Positions 6,312-13,065 of a DNA stretch of 19,469 nucleotides are shown piece by piece. This stretch comes from Ruminococcus sp. (lineage in GTDB: Bacteria > Bacillota > Clostridia > Oscillospirales > Ruminococcaceae): NCBI GenBank assembly GCA_023667165.1, contig JAMPAO010000047.1, positions 1 through 19,469 of the forward strand, in the 5' to 3' direction. Under the pieces are notes generated by a model that was given only the letters and a program-made list of their open reading frames with translations, was not told the DNA's origin and did not search any database. The position numbers were made by a program, and so were the translations under genes. Within the stretch, counting starts at the first letter, position 1, and the number at the start of each line of letters is the position of its first letter.

Positions 6312-7088
6312 CTAAAGTTCGTCCTCGTTATTGTACTCCTCGGTCATGCCCACCTCTCTCAGGCAGTACTGATAGATACTCTTGCTGAGACGTATCACCG
6401 CCAGCACCGCCGCAAAGCAGCAGACAAGCAGCACGTTGACCGTCAGCAGAAGCCTGCTGCCTTTGAATACGGCGTTTGCAAAGGCATAGCCGAAATCGTA
6501 CATTTCATAGATATTTTTCAGGCACACGCCGATATTTATCAGGCACGCCGCCATGACCGCCCTTCTTCCGAGCATACTGCTGCGGATAAACGTCCATGCA
6601 AGAAGCAGCTCCGCAACGGTCAGGACAAAAGCCGAGCCGCCGAAATTGAATATCAGAAAAGGGACAAGCAGCAGCATAAACAGGCTCCCTGCGGCAAGAG
6701 CGAGCGAAAACCCCGTTCTTGCCATTTTCCGTTCCTCCTCCGCTCTTTCGTAAAAGAAATCGAGGGAACGTTCGTAGGCGGTTTGATCCTCTTTTTTGCC
6801 CTTCGCCTTTTTAAGATAGTTTTCCATTGCCCGCTCTCTTGCCAAATGCGCGCGTCTTCCCGCGCCCTTGTAATCTCCCTTGGGAGGAGGCGCGACGGGG
6901 GAATTGTCCATATCGGCGATATCCGGAAGAGGCACGGCGATCCCGCTTTCGGCCGCGGCAGCGTTGTTCTCTTTGTCCTCTTTGTCCCCGTCAAGGATAA
7001 TAAGCGACTCTTCGGTAATGGGTATATCATCGTAACGGCTGTCGAGAGGGGGAAGCTCAAAATCGGGGATATTATCGGTATCAGCCAT
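6312..7088 (-). CDS. Membrane protein, divergent member of the tandem GRKKAK/KxYC family
   Basis: This 258-aa protein is of unknown function. Residues 1-120 are soluble: an acidic, Pro-rich start (MADTDNIPDFELPPLDS) followed by a basic, helical stretch (about 75-123). Four hydrophobic helices follow at about 125-148, 150-168, 177-195 and 211-233, then a cytoplasmic tail LSKSIYQYC (234-242) ending in acidic residues. It shares the MADxxxx..ELPxLDS N-terminus with the next gene upstream. Its ERKMARTG (119-126), LGRRA (173-177) and KSIYQYC match the GRKKAK, xxAR and KSVKAYC positions of the three neighbours, so I read it as the most diverged of four paralogues. ATG at 7088 has GAGGTGA upstream. 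The 98-bp gap to the upstream gene shows no hairpin or promoter. Function cannot be deduced. Confidence 0.75.
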   Translation of the reverse strand: MADTDNIPDFELPPLDSRYDDIPITEESLIILDGDKEDKENNAAAAESGIAVPLPDIADMDNSPVAPPPKGDYKGAGRRAHLARERAMENYLKKAKGKKEDQTAYERSLDFFYERAEEERKMARTGFSLALAAGSLFMLLLVPFLIFNFGGSAFVLTVAELLLAWTFIRSSMLGRRAVMAACLINIGVCLKNIYEMYDFGYAFANAVFKGSRLLLTVNVLLVCCFAAVLAVIRLSKSIYQYCLREVGMTEEYNNEDEL

Positions 7089-7186
7089 AATAAACTCACC
7101 TCACGGATATCGCTTTTCGGATCAAACAGCGTTTTTGCAATGCCGATTCGGAACACGGGACTTTCACATCTTGTTTTCCGCCTCTG

Positions 7187-8089
7187 TCAGGGCATTCTGC
7201 AATATTCCTTTATGCTCCTGTCGAAAATGAAGAAGTATGCCAGAATGCCCATACCTATGGTGTATATGACCAGAATAAACTGCACTACGGACACTACCCA
7301 GCCAAGGTCGTACGGGGCAAGCAGCGGCAGGATCTGACTGTCCACGGCGATAATATTGATTATTCCCACAATAACGGATAAAACGCATACAACGCAAAGG
7401 TATATGCGCCAGCCGCCGCTGGCATTTTTCATAAACTGGTATGCGCCGAATATCCTTAGAGCGGCTCCTGCGAGTCCTCTGATGCCGCCGCTGAGAATAT
7501 CCAGCACAGACAGCACTATTATAATGATACCCAGCACCTTAGCCTTTTTCCTGCCTTTTTCCGCAAGCTCGTTGGCGGCGTTAAGACCGTCCCAATACGA
7601 GCTGCTCTGACCGCCAGACGGAGAGGAGTATGTATAGGACGGCACGCTGTAGCTGCCGGAAGTGTTTAGGTAGCCTCCCTGCGTACTTTGATAGCCGCTG
7701 TCCGGGGACTTCTGTAAATTAACGGAGGAGCTTTGATACCCCTCTCCTGTATTAGACATAGGCGAGGGAGAAGAAACAGACCTGGAAGAGGGAACTCCGC
7801 CTGCCGGCGTCATGTCCTCCATCATGGGTTTTGCAAGAGAAACGCTCTTTTTCTCCTCCTCCGCAGGCTTGGGAGGATCGGCGGTTTTTTCCGGAGCTGC
7901 GGGAACCGTTTCGCCGTACATTTCCGACAGCATTGGAGCGGTGATATCCCCGAATTCGTACTCCACCTCTCCTACCTCCGGCTCATTGCCGGTATCTGTT
8001 CCTCCGTCCAAAAAACGCGTGTCGATGTCGCCGTCCAATGAATCCAGAGAGGGCAGCTCCAAGCCGTCCATTTCTTTGTAATCTGCCAT
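7187..8089 (-). CDS. Membrane protein with long acidic and Ser-rich N-terminus (tandem GRKKAK family)
   Basis: This 300-aa protein is of unknown function. Residues 1-65 are acidic and open with MADYKEMDGLELPSLDS. Residues 66-100 are charged and Pro-rich, and 100-165 form a low-complexity Ser/Tyr/Gly linker that looks disordered. GRKKAK at 169-174 then leads into about four membrane helices (175-300), with the loop KNASGGWR at 221-228 and the C-terminal motif FFIFDRSIKEYCRMP. By the positive-inside rule the basic GRKKAK places the N-terminus in the cytoplasm, and four helices return the tail there. ATG at 8089 follows AAAAGGGG by about nine bases; this ribosome binding site is nearly identical to that of the next upstream gene and starts right after that gene's TGA. 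It belongs to a four-gene paralogous cassette; no known domain was recognised. Confidence 0.8.
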   Translation of the reverse strand: MADYKEMDGLELPSLDSLDGDIDTRFLDGGTDTGNEPEVGEVEYEFGDITAPMLSEMYGETVPAAPEKTADPPKPAEEEKKSVSLAKPMMEDMTPAGGVPSSRSVSSPSPMSNTGEGYQSSSVNLQKSPDSGYQSTQGGYLNTSGSYSVPSYTYSSPSGGQSSSYWDGLNAANELAEKGRKKAKVLGIIIIVLSVLDILSGGIRGLAGAALRIFGAYQFMKNASGGWRIYLCVVCVLSVIVGIINIIAVDSQILPLLAPYDLGWVVSVVQFILVIYTIGMGILAYFFIFDRSIKEYCRMP

Positions 8090-8105
8090 TAAAAAATACC
8101 CCTTT

Positions 8106-8543
8106 TCATAAATTTTCTTTTGACTGTTTGCAGTAAGCCTTTACGCTTTCGTCAAACAGGGTAAAATATATAAGTATAATATAAACTGCCAGAACGGGGA
8201 TCGTTATCACTATCATTGCCGCAAAGACGAGCAGCGACGACAGCAGGGCGGGAGCGGATAATATCAGGGCGGCAAAATAAAGCACACCCAGCAGCAGTCT
8301 TGCCTTGTTTGAGCCGCCGATGAATTTAACCGCGCATATTGTAAGCAGAGTATGCACCGTCAGATTTATCAGATAAGAGGGTGCGGGAATAAATATGCAT
8401 ACCAGATCGCGGGCGGCGTTTATACCGAACAGGACGGTAAGTATAACGCCTATTATTTTCGCCTTTTTCCTGCCCTCGGATATGAACATTGCCTGTCTTG
8501 TGCTGTCTGCGGGGTAGCTGCCGATATCAAAGCCGTCTGCCAT
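8106..8543 (-). CDS. Small four-helix membrane protein (tandem GRKKAK family)
   Basis: This 145-aa protein is of unknown function and is the minimal form of the family. A 23-residue polar N-terminus (MADGFDIGSYPADS) precedes GRKKAK at 24-29. Helix 1 is at about 30-52 and helix 2 at about 57-75. The loop GGSNKAR (76-82), helix 3 (83-103) and helix 4 (105-129) follow, then FTLFDESVKAYCKQ (127-140). It is closest to the neighbour at 8561-9076, sharing GRKKAK[IV]IGV, the [GK]G[SN]N.AR loop and the FTLFD.SVKAYCKQ tail. ATG at 8543 has AAAAGGGG upstream, and the 17-bp spacer contains little else. Tail and basic N-side residues suggest both ends lie in the cytoplasm. No enzyme motif is visible, so a structural, sensing or partner-binding role cannot be told apart. 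Confidence 0.8.
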   Translation of the reverse strand: MADGFDIGSYPADSTRQAMFISEGRKKAKIIGVILTVLFGINAARDLVCIFIPAPSYLINLTVHTLLTICAVKFIGGSNKARLLLGVLYFAALILSAPALLSSLLVFAAMIVITIPVLAVYIILIYFTLFDESVKAYCKQSKENL

Positions 8544-8560
8544 TAAAAATACCCCTTTTC

Positions 8561-9076
8561 TTATGTATTTTTAGGTTGTTTGCAGTAAGCCTTAACGCTT
8601 TTGTCAAAAAGGGTGAACCAAACAAATATCCCGCACACGCCAAGGATGAGCAAGGTCATCACAAGACCGTACGCTCCTGCGGAAGGACTCATGGAAAAAG
8701 CAGTCATCACGGCGGGAACAAGTATGAACGCCGCAACCAGAGTGACTGCGGAATAAATAACGCCCAGCACTATCCTTGCAGTATTGTTGCCCTTTATAAA
8801 CAAAACTCCCCCTGCTATAACAAGCACGTTTGCAAGCCTTGCTCCTGCCCAGTAGGCTATGCCTTGAGAAAAATCAAAAAGATCGCCCAAGCTGCTCAGG
8901 ATCACCATGCCCACAAAGAGCACTCCTATGACCTTAGCTTTTTTTCTGCCCTTGTTTATAAGAGCCGCCTGTTCGGGGTCTGCTTGTGCGGCATACTCTG
9001 CCGCAGCGCCGGTCTGCCCGCCTGCGGGGACTTCACCGCTGTAAAGGGAAGCATAACTGTTGGTTTTATTATCCAT
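8561..9076 (-). CDS. Four-helix membrane protein (tandem GRKKAK family, rsfS-proximal)
   Basis: This 171-aa protein is of unknown function. An Ala/Gly-rich soluble N-terminus (1-42) leads to GRKKAK at 43-48. Four hydrophobic helices follow (about 49-67, 78-94, 102-124, 135-153) with the loop KGNNTAR at 95-101, and the protein closes with FTLFDKSVKAYCKQ (154-167). It is the first gene of the four-member cassette and lies 18 bp after rsfS, with AAGGAGGTG occupying that gap, so it is almost certainly co-transcribed with the nadD-yqeK-rsfS genes. ATG at 9076 is the only start that fits the Shine-Dalgarno spacing. High similarity to the 8106-8543 product across motifs and helix order indicates tandem duplication. 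No known family is assigned with confidence. Confidence 0.8.
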   Translation of the reverse strand: MDNKTNSYASLYSGEVPAGGQTGAAAEYAAQADPEQAALINKGRKKAKVIGVLFVGMVILSSLGDLFDFSQGIAYWAGARLANVLVIAGGVLFIKGNNTARIVLGVIYSAVTLVAAFILVPAVMTAFSMSPSAGAYGLVMTLLILGVCGIFVWFTLFDKSVKAYCKQPKNT

Positions 9077-9094
9077 ATGGCACCTCCTTGTTCC

Positions 9095-9460
9095 TTACCT
9101 TGTCCACTTTGAGATGTCAATGTTCTCCCCGTCGCTCCAGAGCCGCTCCAAGCTGTAAAAATCACGCTGATCCTTTCGGAATACGTGGACTACGATATCC
9201 CCGTAGTCAAGCACTATCCAGCTGCCGCCGCTGTTTCCCTGTATGCGCAGAGGAGCGACGTTCCTTTCCTTCAGCTTAAACTCCGCTTCGTCTGCCAAAG
9301 CTCTTGTGTGAACGTCGGAGGAGCCTCCGGCTATGACAAAGTAGTCGGCTATTATGGTCAGATCCTTTATCTTTATTACCCGCACGTCCTCGGCTTTTTT
9401 GCCGTCAAGGGCGTTTACCAGGGTTTTCAGTATTTCTTCCTGTGATATCCTGTCGTTCAT
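9095..9460 (-). CDS. rsfS: Ribosomal silencing factor RsfS
   Basis: The 121-aa product belongs to the RsfS/Iojap (DUF143) family, which binds ribosomal protein uL14 on the 50S subunit and blocks joining to the 30S, lowering translation in starvation. Family signatures are clear: KAEDVRVIKIKDLTIIADYFVIAGGSSDVHTRALADE in the first half, then GNSGGSWIVLDYGDIVVHVF, with YSLERLW near the end. Length is normal (about 105-125). ATG at 9460 has AAAGGA eight bases upstream, and that Shine-Dalgarno sequence overlaps the end of yqeK (gap 4 bp), indicating coupling. In many Firmicutes rsfS sits next to yqeK and nadD as here. In this window leuS, a frequent follower, is displaced by four membrane-protein genes. 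Confidence 0.96.
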   Translation of the reverse strand: MNDRISQEEILKTLVNALDGKKAEDVRVIKIKDLTIIADYFVIAGGSSDVHTRALADEAEFKLKERNVAPLRIQGNSGGSWIVLDYGDIVVHVFRKDQRDFYSLERLWSDGENIDISKWTR

Positions 9461-9464
9461 ATTA

Positions 9465-10085
9465 TCATTCCTTTTTGGCTGATTTTCCGGTTATTCTGCC
9501 CTGCATACGCCTGACATAGAGGTTATAAGCCGCCCATGTGTTTTCGGGGATAAGCGAACCCTTTGAAGCAATGTCCTTTACGGAGAACCTTAACGCCTCC
9601 AGCATTGCGCCGTCAACGCTTTCAAAGGCAAGCTTCCTCATTCTTGCTGCGTCCTTGTAGGAGCGGTCCTCGCTTATCAGGTCTGCAAGATATATTATCT
9701 CCTCCGTAAGCGACATATCCGCCCTGCCGGTGGTATGGTATCTTACCGCGTTAAGTATATCCGGATCGTCTATATGCAGGACGTTTTCGCAGTACCACGA
9801 TCCCGCAGCGGCATGGTAAAGTGCGGGGATATTTTCCTCCTCCGCGCTTATGCCCTGCCGGCATTCCCGCGCCATTTTAAGCTGCTCGCCGTCGGGTATT
9901 TCCTTGCATATGTCGTGAACAAGCCCCGCAAGGCAGGCTGCGTCCGTATCTGCGGCGTATTTCTTGGCAAGCCGCACTGCTGCGTCCGCCACATTAAGGC
10001 TGTGGGCGTATCTTTTTTTGGACAGCCTTATCTTCAGGATATCCTTTACCTTTTCAAAATCACGGTCGCATACAGCGGCGGTCAT
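9465..10085 (-). CDS. yqeK: YqeK family HD-domain Ap4A hydrolase
   Basis: The 206-aa product is a YqeK-type HD-domain phosphohydrolase. Members symmetrically cleave diadenosine tetraphosphate to ADP using a di-iron centre. Metal ligands are visible in order: His28 (AHSLNVA), His57-Asp58 (LVHDICKEIP), His91 (YHAAAG), His117 (RYHTTGR) and Asp135 (YLADLISEDR). The C-terminal helix region with ENTWAAYNLY is also typical. ATG at 10085 is preceded by AAGGTGA. It follows nadD by 23 bp and precedes rsfS by 4 bp, the usual Firmicute order. A LytR-type gene often found between yqeK and rsfS in related genomes is absent. The family assignment is firm; the exact in vivo substrate rests on work with homologues. 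Confidence 0.93.
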   Translation of the reverse strand: MTAAVCDRDFEKVKDILKIRLSKKRYAHSLNVADAAVRLAKKYAADTDAACLAGLVHDICKEIPDGEQLKMARECRQGISAEEENIPALYHAAAGSWYCENVLHIDDPDILNAVRYHTTGRADMSLTEEIIYLADLISEDRSYKDAARMRKLAFESVDGAMLEALRFSVKDIASKGSLIPENTWAAYNLYVRRMQGRITGKSAKKE

Positions 10086-10108
10086 AAAGCATCACCTTAC
10101 CATACCGG

Positions 10109-10723
10109 TCACGTGCCGGCATAAATATTTTCTCTCATAATATATTCTACTACATTTTTATCCATATAGCAAGAAATATCCCGATTATTTATAATTTTTT
10201 TACGAATTTGCGTGGACGAAATGTCAAACGGCTCTGTGGGGACGATCCTTACCCGTCCGCCCATTTTTTCGATGATCTTTCCGTTTCGGGAAATTTCCGC
10301 CGTATCCTCTCCCCGTCGGGAAACTGCGGCTATGACGGCGTTTTTTATAATATCCTCCGCCCTGTACCAGCGGGGCAGGCTTTCAAGGCAGTCGCTTCCT
10401 ACGGCAAGAACAAATCCGCTGCGGGGATAAAGCTCCCGCAGATGTCCGAGAGTGACAGCGGTATAGCTGATATCCCCCTTTTTCAGCTCATAATCCGAAA
10501 TTTCGCACCGCGGGATATCCTTAAAAGCAATGCGGCACATTTCCAGCCGCTGCCTGCCGTCAGCGCCCTTTTTCCTTTCCTCCCCCGCCTTAAAGGGATT
10601 TACGAATGCGGGCATTATTATTACCCTGTCTGTTTCGGGCATTTCCCTTAAAATTGATCTTACGGCGTTTACATGACCCATGTGTACGGGATCGAAGCTG
10701 CCGCCGAAAAGAACCGTCGTCAC
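10109..10723 (-). CDS. nadD: Nicotinate-nucleotide adenylyltransferase
   Basis: The 204-aa product joins ATP and nicotinate mononucleotide to form deamido-NAD in cytoplasmic NAD synthesis. The nucleotidyltransferase signature GGSFDPVHMGH lies at residues 7-17, with the T/HxGH histidines His14 and His17. GSD...LPRW (99-109) covers the substrate loop, and ISSTQIR (168-174) is the second ATP-binding motif. The start is GTG at 10723, overlapping the yhbY stop codon by four bases (GTGA), with AAAGGAG about six bases upstream. The overlap implies translational coupling to yhbY. The length is usual for NadD (about 190-215). Neighbours yhbY, yqeK and rsfS are the expected ones. Confidence 0.96.
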   Translation of the reverse strand: MTTVLFGGSFDPVHMGHVNAVRSILREMPETDRVIIMPAFVNPFKAGEERKKGADGRQRLEMCRIAFKDIPRCEISDYELKKGDISYTAVTLGHLRELYPRSGFVLAVGSDCLESLPRWYRAEDIIKNAVIAAVSRRGEDTAEISRNGKIIEKMGGRVRIVPTEPFDISSTQIRKKIINNRDISCYMDKNVVEYIMRENIYAGT

Positions 10724-11031
10724 CGGCTGCTCCTTTCCTTTTTCGGAAGCTCTATGACGGGGGACTGAGGATTTCTCTTAAAAAGCACCAGCTTGCTGCC
10801 TATGGTCTGGACTATCTCCGAGGAGGTGCTTTCCGCAAGCTGCGCCGCCGCTTCATCTGCCGTCATGAGGGAATTTTCCAGTACCCTTATTTTGACTATC
10901 TCCCTTGCCTTAAGGGCGTCGTTTACCTGATTTATCATATTTTCGCCGACACCGCCCTTGCCTATTTGCAAAATAGTATCCTCCTTGGCGGCTATCCCTC
11001 TGAGATACGCTCTTTGTTTACTTGTAAGCAT
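10720..11031 (-). CDS. yhbY: YhbY/CRM-domain RNA-binding protein
   Basis: The 103-aa product is a single CRM domain (YhbY/YqeI family), which associates with pre-50S ribosomal particles. Visible features are the start MLTSKQRAYLRGIA, the RNA-binding loop IGKGGVGENM and the later VKIRVLENSL...SSEIVQTIGSKLVLFKRN. A TTG at 11052 would add seven residues and overlap rdgB. I prefer ATG at 11031 because AAAGGA lies about eight bases upstream and homologues begin at MLT. It sits 17 bp behind rdgB and overlaps nadD by four bases. The C-terminus adds a short basic tail (PKKERSSR). Confidence 0.93.
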   Translation of the reverse strand: MLTSKQRAYLRGIAAKEDTILQIGKGGVGENMINQVNDALKAREIVKIRVLENSLMTADEAAAQLAESTSSEIVQTIGSKLVLFKRNPQSPVIELPKKERSSR

Positions 11032-11048
11032 AAGTATTTTCCTTTCGC

Positions 11049-11621
11049 TCAAACGGTTTCCCTGATGATATCCTTGAATTTTTCCAAAGCTCTGCTTCTG
11101 TGGCTGACCCTGTTTTTTTCCTCGGCGGTAAGCTCCGCAAAGGATCTCCCGCCGTACATGAAAATAGGGTCGTAGCCGAAGCCGTTGGTACCTCTGTTTT
11201 CATAGCCTATTTTCCCCTCGCACACGCCCTTTGCAATGTGCTTTCCGCCTTTTTCGTCAATATAGCAGATACAGCAGACAAAGCGTGCGGTGCGTTTTTC
11301 CTCGGGTACGTCTTTCATCTCCGAAAGAACGCGCTTTCTCCGCTGTCCCTCGGGAGCGTATCTTGCGGAATATATGCCCGGAGCGCCGTTCAGCGCATCC
11401 ACCTCCAGACCGCTGTCGTCGGATATGACGGGCAGTCCGGTAATATCATAAACGGCTCTGGCTTTGAGATAAGCGTTTTCCTCAAAGGTCGTTCCGTTCT
11501 CCTCCGCCTCGATATCCGCTCCCGCTTCCGACTGGGGTATGACCTCGAAGCCGATAGGTTCGAGGATCTCACGGAATTCCCGCAGCTTGTTTTTGTTGTT
11601 GGACGCAAGTATTATTTTCAA
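11049..11621 (-). CDS. rdgB: XTP/dITP diphosphatase (HAM1/RdgB family)
   Basis: The 190-aa product removes non-canonical purine nucleotides (XTP, dITP, ITP) from the pool, releasing pyrophosphate. Family motifs are all present: SNNKNKLREF (8-17 region), DDSGLEVDALNGAPGIYSARY (68-88; split around Asp68-Asp69), GFGYDPIF (147-154) and SHRSRAL (173-179). The segment after ARYA is shorter than in most homologues (PEGQRRKRVLSEM), but no catalytic position is lost. The start is TTG at 11621 with AAAGGA about nine bases upstream; an ATG at 11628 is out of frame. The gene starts just past the ftsY stop codon (TAA at 11628-11630), so its ribosome binding site lies in the ftsY 3' end. The pairing with ftsY upstream and yhbY downstream suggests one operon. 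Confidence 0.95.
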   Translation of the reverse strand: MKIILASNNKNKLREFREILEPIGFEVIPQSEAGADIEAEENGTTFEENAYLKARAVYDITGLPVISDDSGLEVDALNGAPGIYSARYAPEGQRRKRVLSEMKDVPEEKRTARFVCCICYIDEKGGKHIAKGVCEGKIGYENRGTNGFGYDPIFMYGGRSFAELTAEEKNRVSHRSRALEKFKDIIRETV

Positions 11622-11627
11622 TTTGCA

Positions 11628-12926
11628 TTATCCTTTCGTATCATCGTTATCGTCGCCGTCCGTACTCTTTTTCTTTTTGCCGAAGGTGATCTCCTTGAAC
11701 AGGAAGCCGAATTTGCCGTCCTTTACGCTCTTCTTTTCGGCAGACGTATTCCCGTCCTCCCCGTCCGTTTCATTTTCACCGATCCCGTCAGCTTCCTCCT
11801 CAGCCTCGGACTGAGCTTCAGCCTTGACGCCTGCTTCATAAGGGATATCAGCGGAGCGGTTTTCTTCCTCCCTCGGCTCGCTTTCGGTATCGGCTGCGCT
11901 ATTTTCTTCGGTTTCCTCGATATCCGTTTCCTCCGGTGCAGCGGCATTTTCTTCGTCCTCCTCTGCGGCGGCTCCGCCGTCCTCGGTTATCGGCGTATAA
12001 TTTCCCGTGAAATCGGTATCGTCGTCAAAAAGGGCGCTGGCGTAATCCTCTGCGGAGAATTCCATAAGATCGTCTATTTTCTCGCCCACGCCCACATATT
12101 TTACGGGAATGCCAAGCTCGCGGTGAATGGGTATTATTATACCTCCCTTTGCCGTGCCGTCCAGCTTTGTAAGAACTATACCCGTAATATCGGCGGCCTC
12201 GGAAAAAAGCCTTGCCTGATTTACGGCGTTCTGCCCCGTTGTGGAGTCGAGGACAAGAAGAGTTTCCACCGAGCAGCCCTCGGACTGCTGACGGCAGATA
12301 CGGGTTATCTTTTTAAGCTCCTCCATAAGGTTTTTCTTGTTGTGTAGCCTGCCTGCGGTATCGCATATGACAACGTCGGCGTTTCTGGCTTTTGCGGCGT
12401 TGATCGCGTCGAACACCACCGCCGCGGGATCGCTGCCCTCGGAGTGCTTTACAATGTCCGCGTTGGCTCTGTCCGCCCATATCTGAAGCTGATCTATAGC
12501 CGCCGCACGGAACGTATCGGCGGCGGCAACTATGACCTTTTTATGCTCGCAGAAAAACTTTGCCGCCAGCTTGCCGATGGTGGTGGTCTTGCCCGCGCCG
12601 TTTACGCCGATGACAAGTATGACGGAGGGTTTGGTGGAAAGGTCAAGACCCTTGTCCTCGCCCAGCATTCCCGCGATTATGTCCTTAAGCTCGCCCTTAA
12701 TGAGAGCGGGATCTGTTATGCCCTTTTCCTTGACCCTTTTCCGAAGCTGTTCGCAGATATCCGCCGAGGTAGCTGCGCCTATATCGCACATAATGAGCGT
12801 TTCCTCCAGCTCCTCAAAAAAATCCTCGTCTATCTTTGTAAAAGAATTGAGAAGAGAGTTCACCTTGCTCATCATGGAATCTCTTGTTTTTTTAATTCCC
12901 TCCGCTATTTTGGTGAAAAAGTTCAT
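11628..12926 (-). CDS. ftsY: Signal recognition particle receptor FtsY with C-terminal acidic tail
   Basis: The 432-aa product is the SRP receptor GTPase that docks ribosome-SRP complexes at the membrane. The NG core occupies about residues 1-300. It has an amphipathic N-terminal helix (MNFFTKIAEGIKKTRDS), P-loop GVNGAGKTT (107-115), DTFR (137-140), DTAGR (189-193), TKLDG (253-257) and GVGEKIDDL (279-287). Residues 301-400 are extremely acidic and Ala-rich, and about 401-432 end in a KKKK cluster and an Asp-rich tip. In E. coli FtsY the acidic A domain is at the N-terminus; here that side is short. The start is ATG at 12926, with AAGGAGG seven bases upstream; a longer frame to 12995 lacks any such signal and would cover the promoter. 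It heads the operon running to leuS. Confidence 0.95.
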   Translation of the reverse strand: MNFFTKIAEGIKKTRDSMMSKVNSLLNSFTKIDEDFFEELEETLIMCDIGAATSADICEQLRKRVKEKGITDPALIKGELKDIIAGMLGEDKGLDLSTKPSVILVIGVNGAGKTTTIGKLAAKFFCEHKKVIVAAADTFRAAAIDQLQIWADRANADIVKHSEGSDPAAVVFDAINAAKARNADVVICDTAGRLHNKKNLMEELKKITRICRQQSEGCSVETLLVLDSTTGQNAVNQARLFSEAADITGIVLTKLDGTAKGGIIIPIHRELGIPVKYVGVGEKIDDLMEFSAEDYASALFDDDTDFTGNYTPITEDGGAAAEEDEENAAAPEETDIEETEENSAADTESEPREEENRSADIPYEAGVKAEAQSEAEEEADGIGENETDGEDGNTSAEKKSVKDGKFGFLFKEITFGKKKKSTDGDDNDDTKG

Positions 12927-12973
12927 TAAGCTGCCTCCTTGAAATGAATGCGAAATTATCGCTGTATATAATA

Positions 12974-13002
12974 ATATTACCCTATTTGCCCGCATTTGTC
13001 AA
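12974..13002 (-). promoter_or_regulatory. Sigma-A-like promoter of the ftsY operon
   Basis: Minus strand: perfect -35 TTGACA (12997-13002), a 17-bp spacer and -10 TAATAT (12974-12979; four of six match consensus), with alternative AT-rich hexamers just downstream. It lies between the smc terminator and ftsY and gives a leader of roughly 40 nt. Confidence 0.65.
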
Positions 13003-13011
13003 TCATTTCCC

Positions 13012-13049
13012 GAAAAAACGGGCGGGGTATAATTATACAAACCCCGCCG
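13012..13049 (-). terminator. Intrinsic terminator of the plsX-rnc-smc unit
   Basis: An 8-bp GC-rich stem, GGCGGGGT (13021-13028) with ACCCCGCC (13041-13048), encloses an AT loop that itself contains a GTATAATTATAC palindrome. A TTTTTT run follows on the minus strand (13013-13018). It begins about 17 bp after the smc stop codon. Confidence 0.9.
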
Positions 13050-13065
13050 CTGCGGCGATCTCTGC

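Noticed and set aside
6273..7337. 354-codon open frame on the plus strand opposite the membrane cassette
   Set aside because: The product is a His/Lys/Arg-rich shadow without recognisable motifs. The minus-strand genes have good ribosome binding sites and coherent membrane helices.
11100..12347. 415-codon open frame on the plus strand opposite rdgB and ftsY
   Set aside because: It lies wholly antisense to two genes with complete family motifs, its translation matches no motif I know, and no Shine-Dalgarno sequence precedes it.
12927..12995. Longer N-terminus for ftsY
   Set aside because: The extension would cover the promoter region and has no Shine-Dalgarno; ATG at 12926 has AAGGAGG at ideal spacing and gives the typical amphipathic start.
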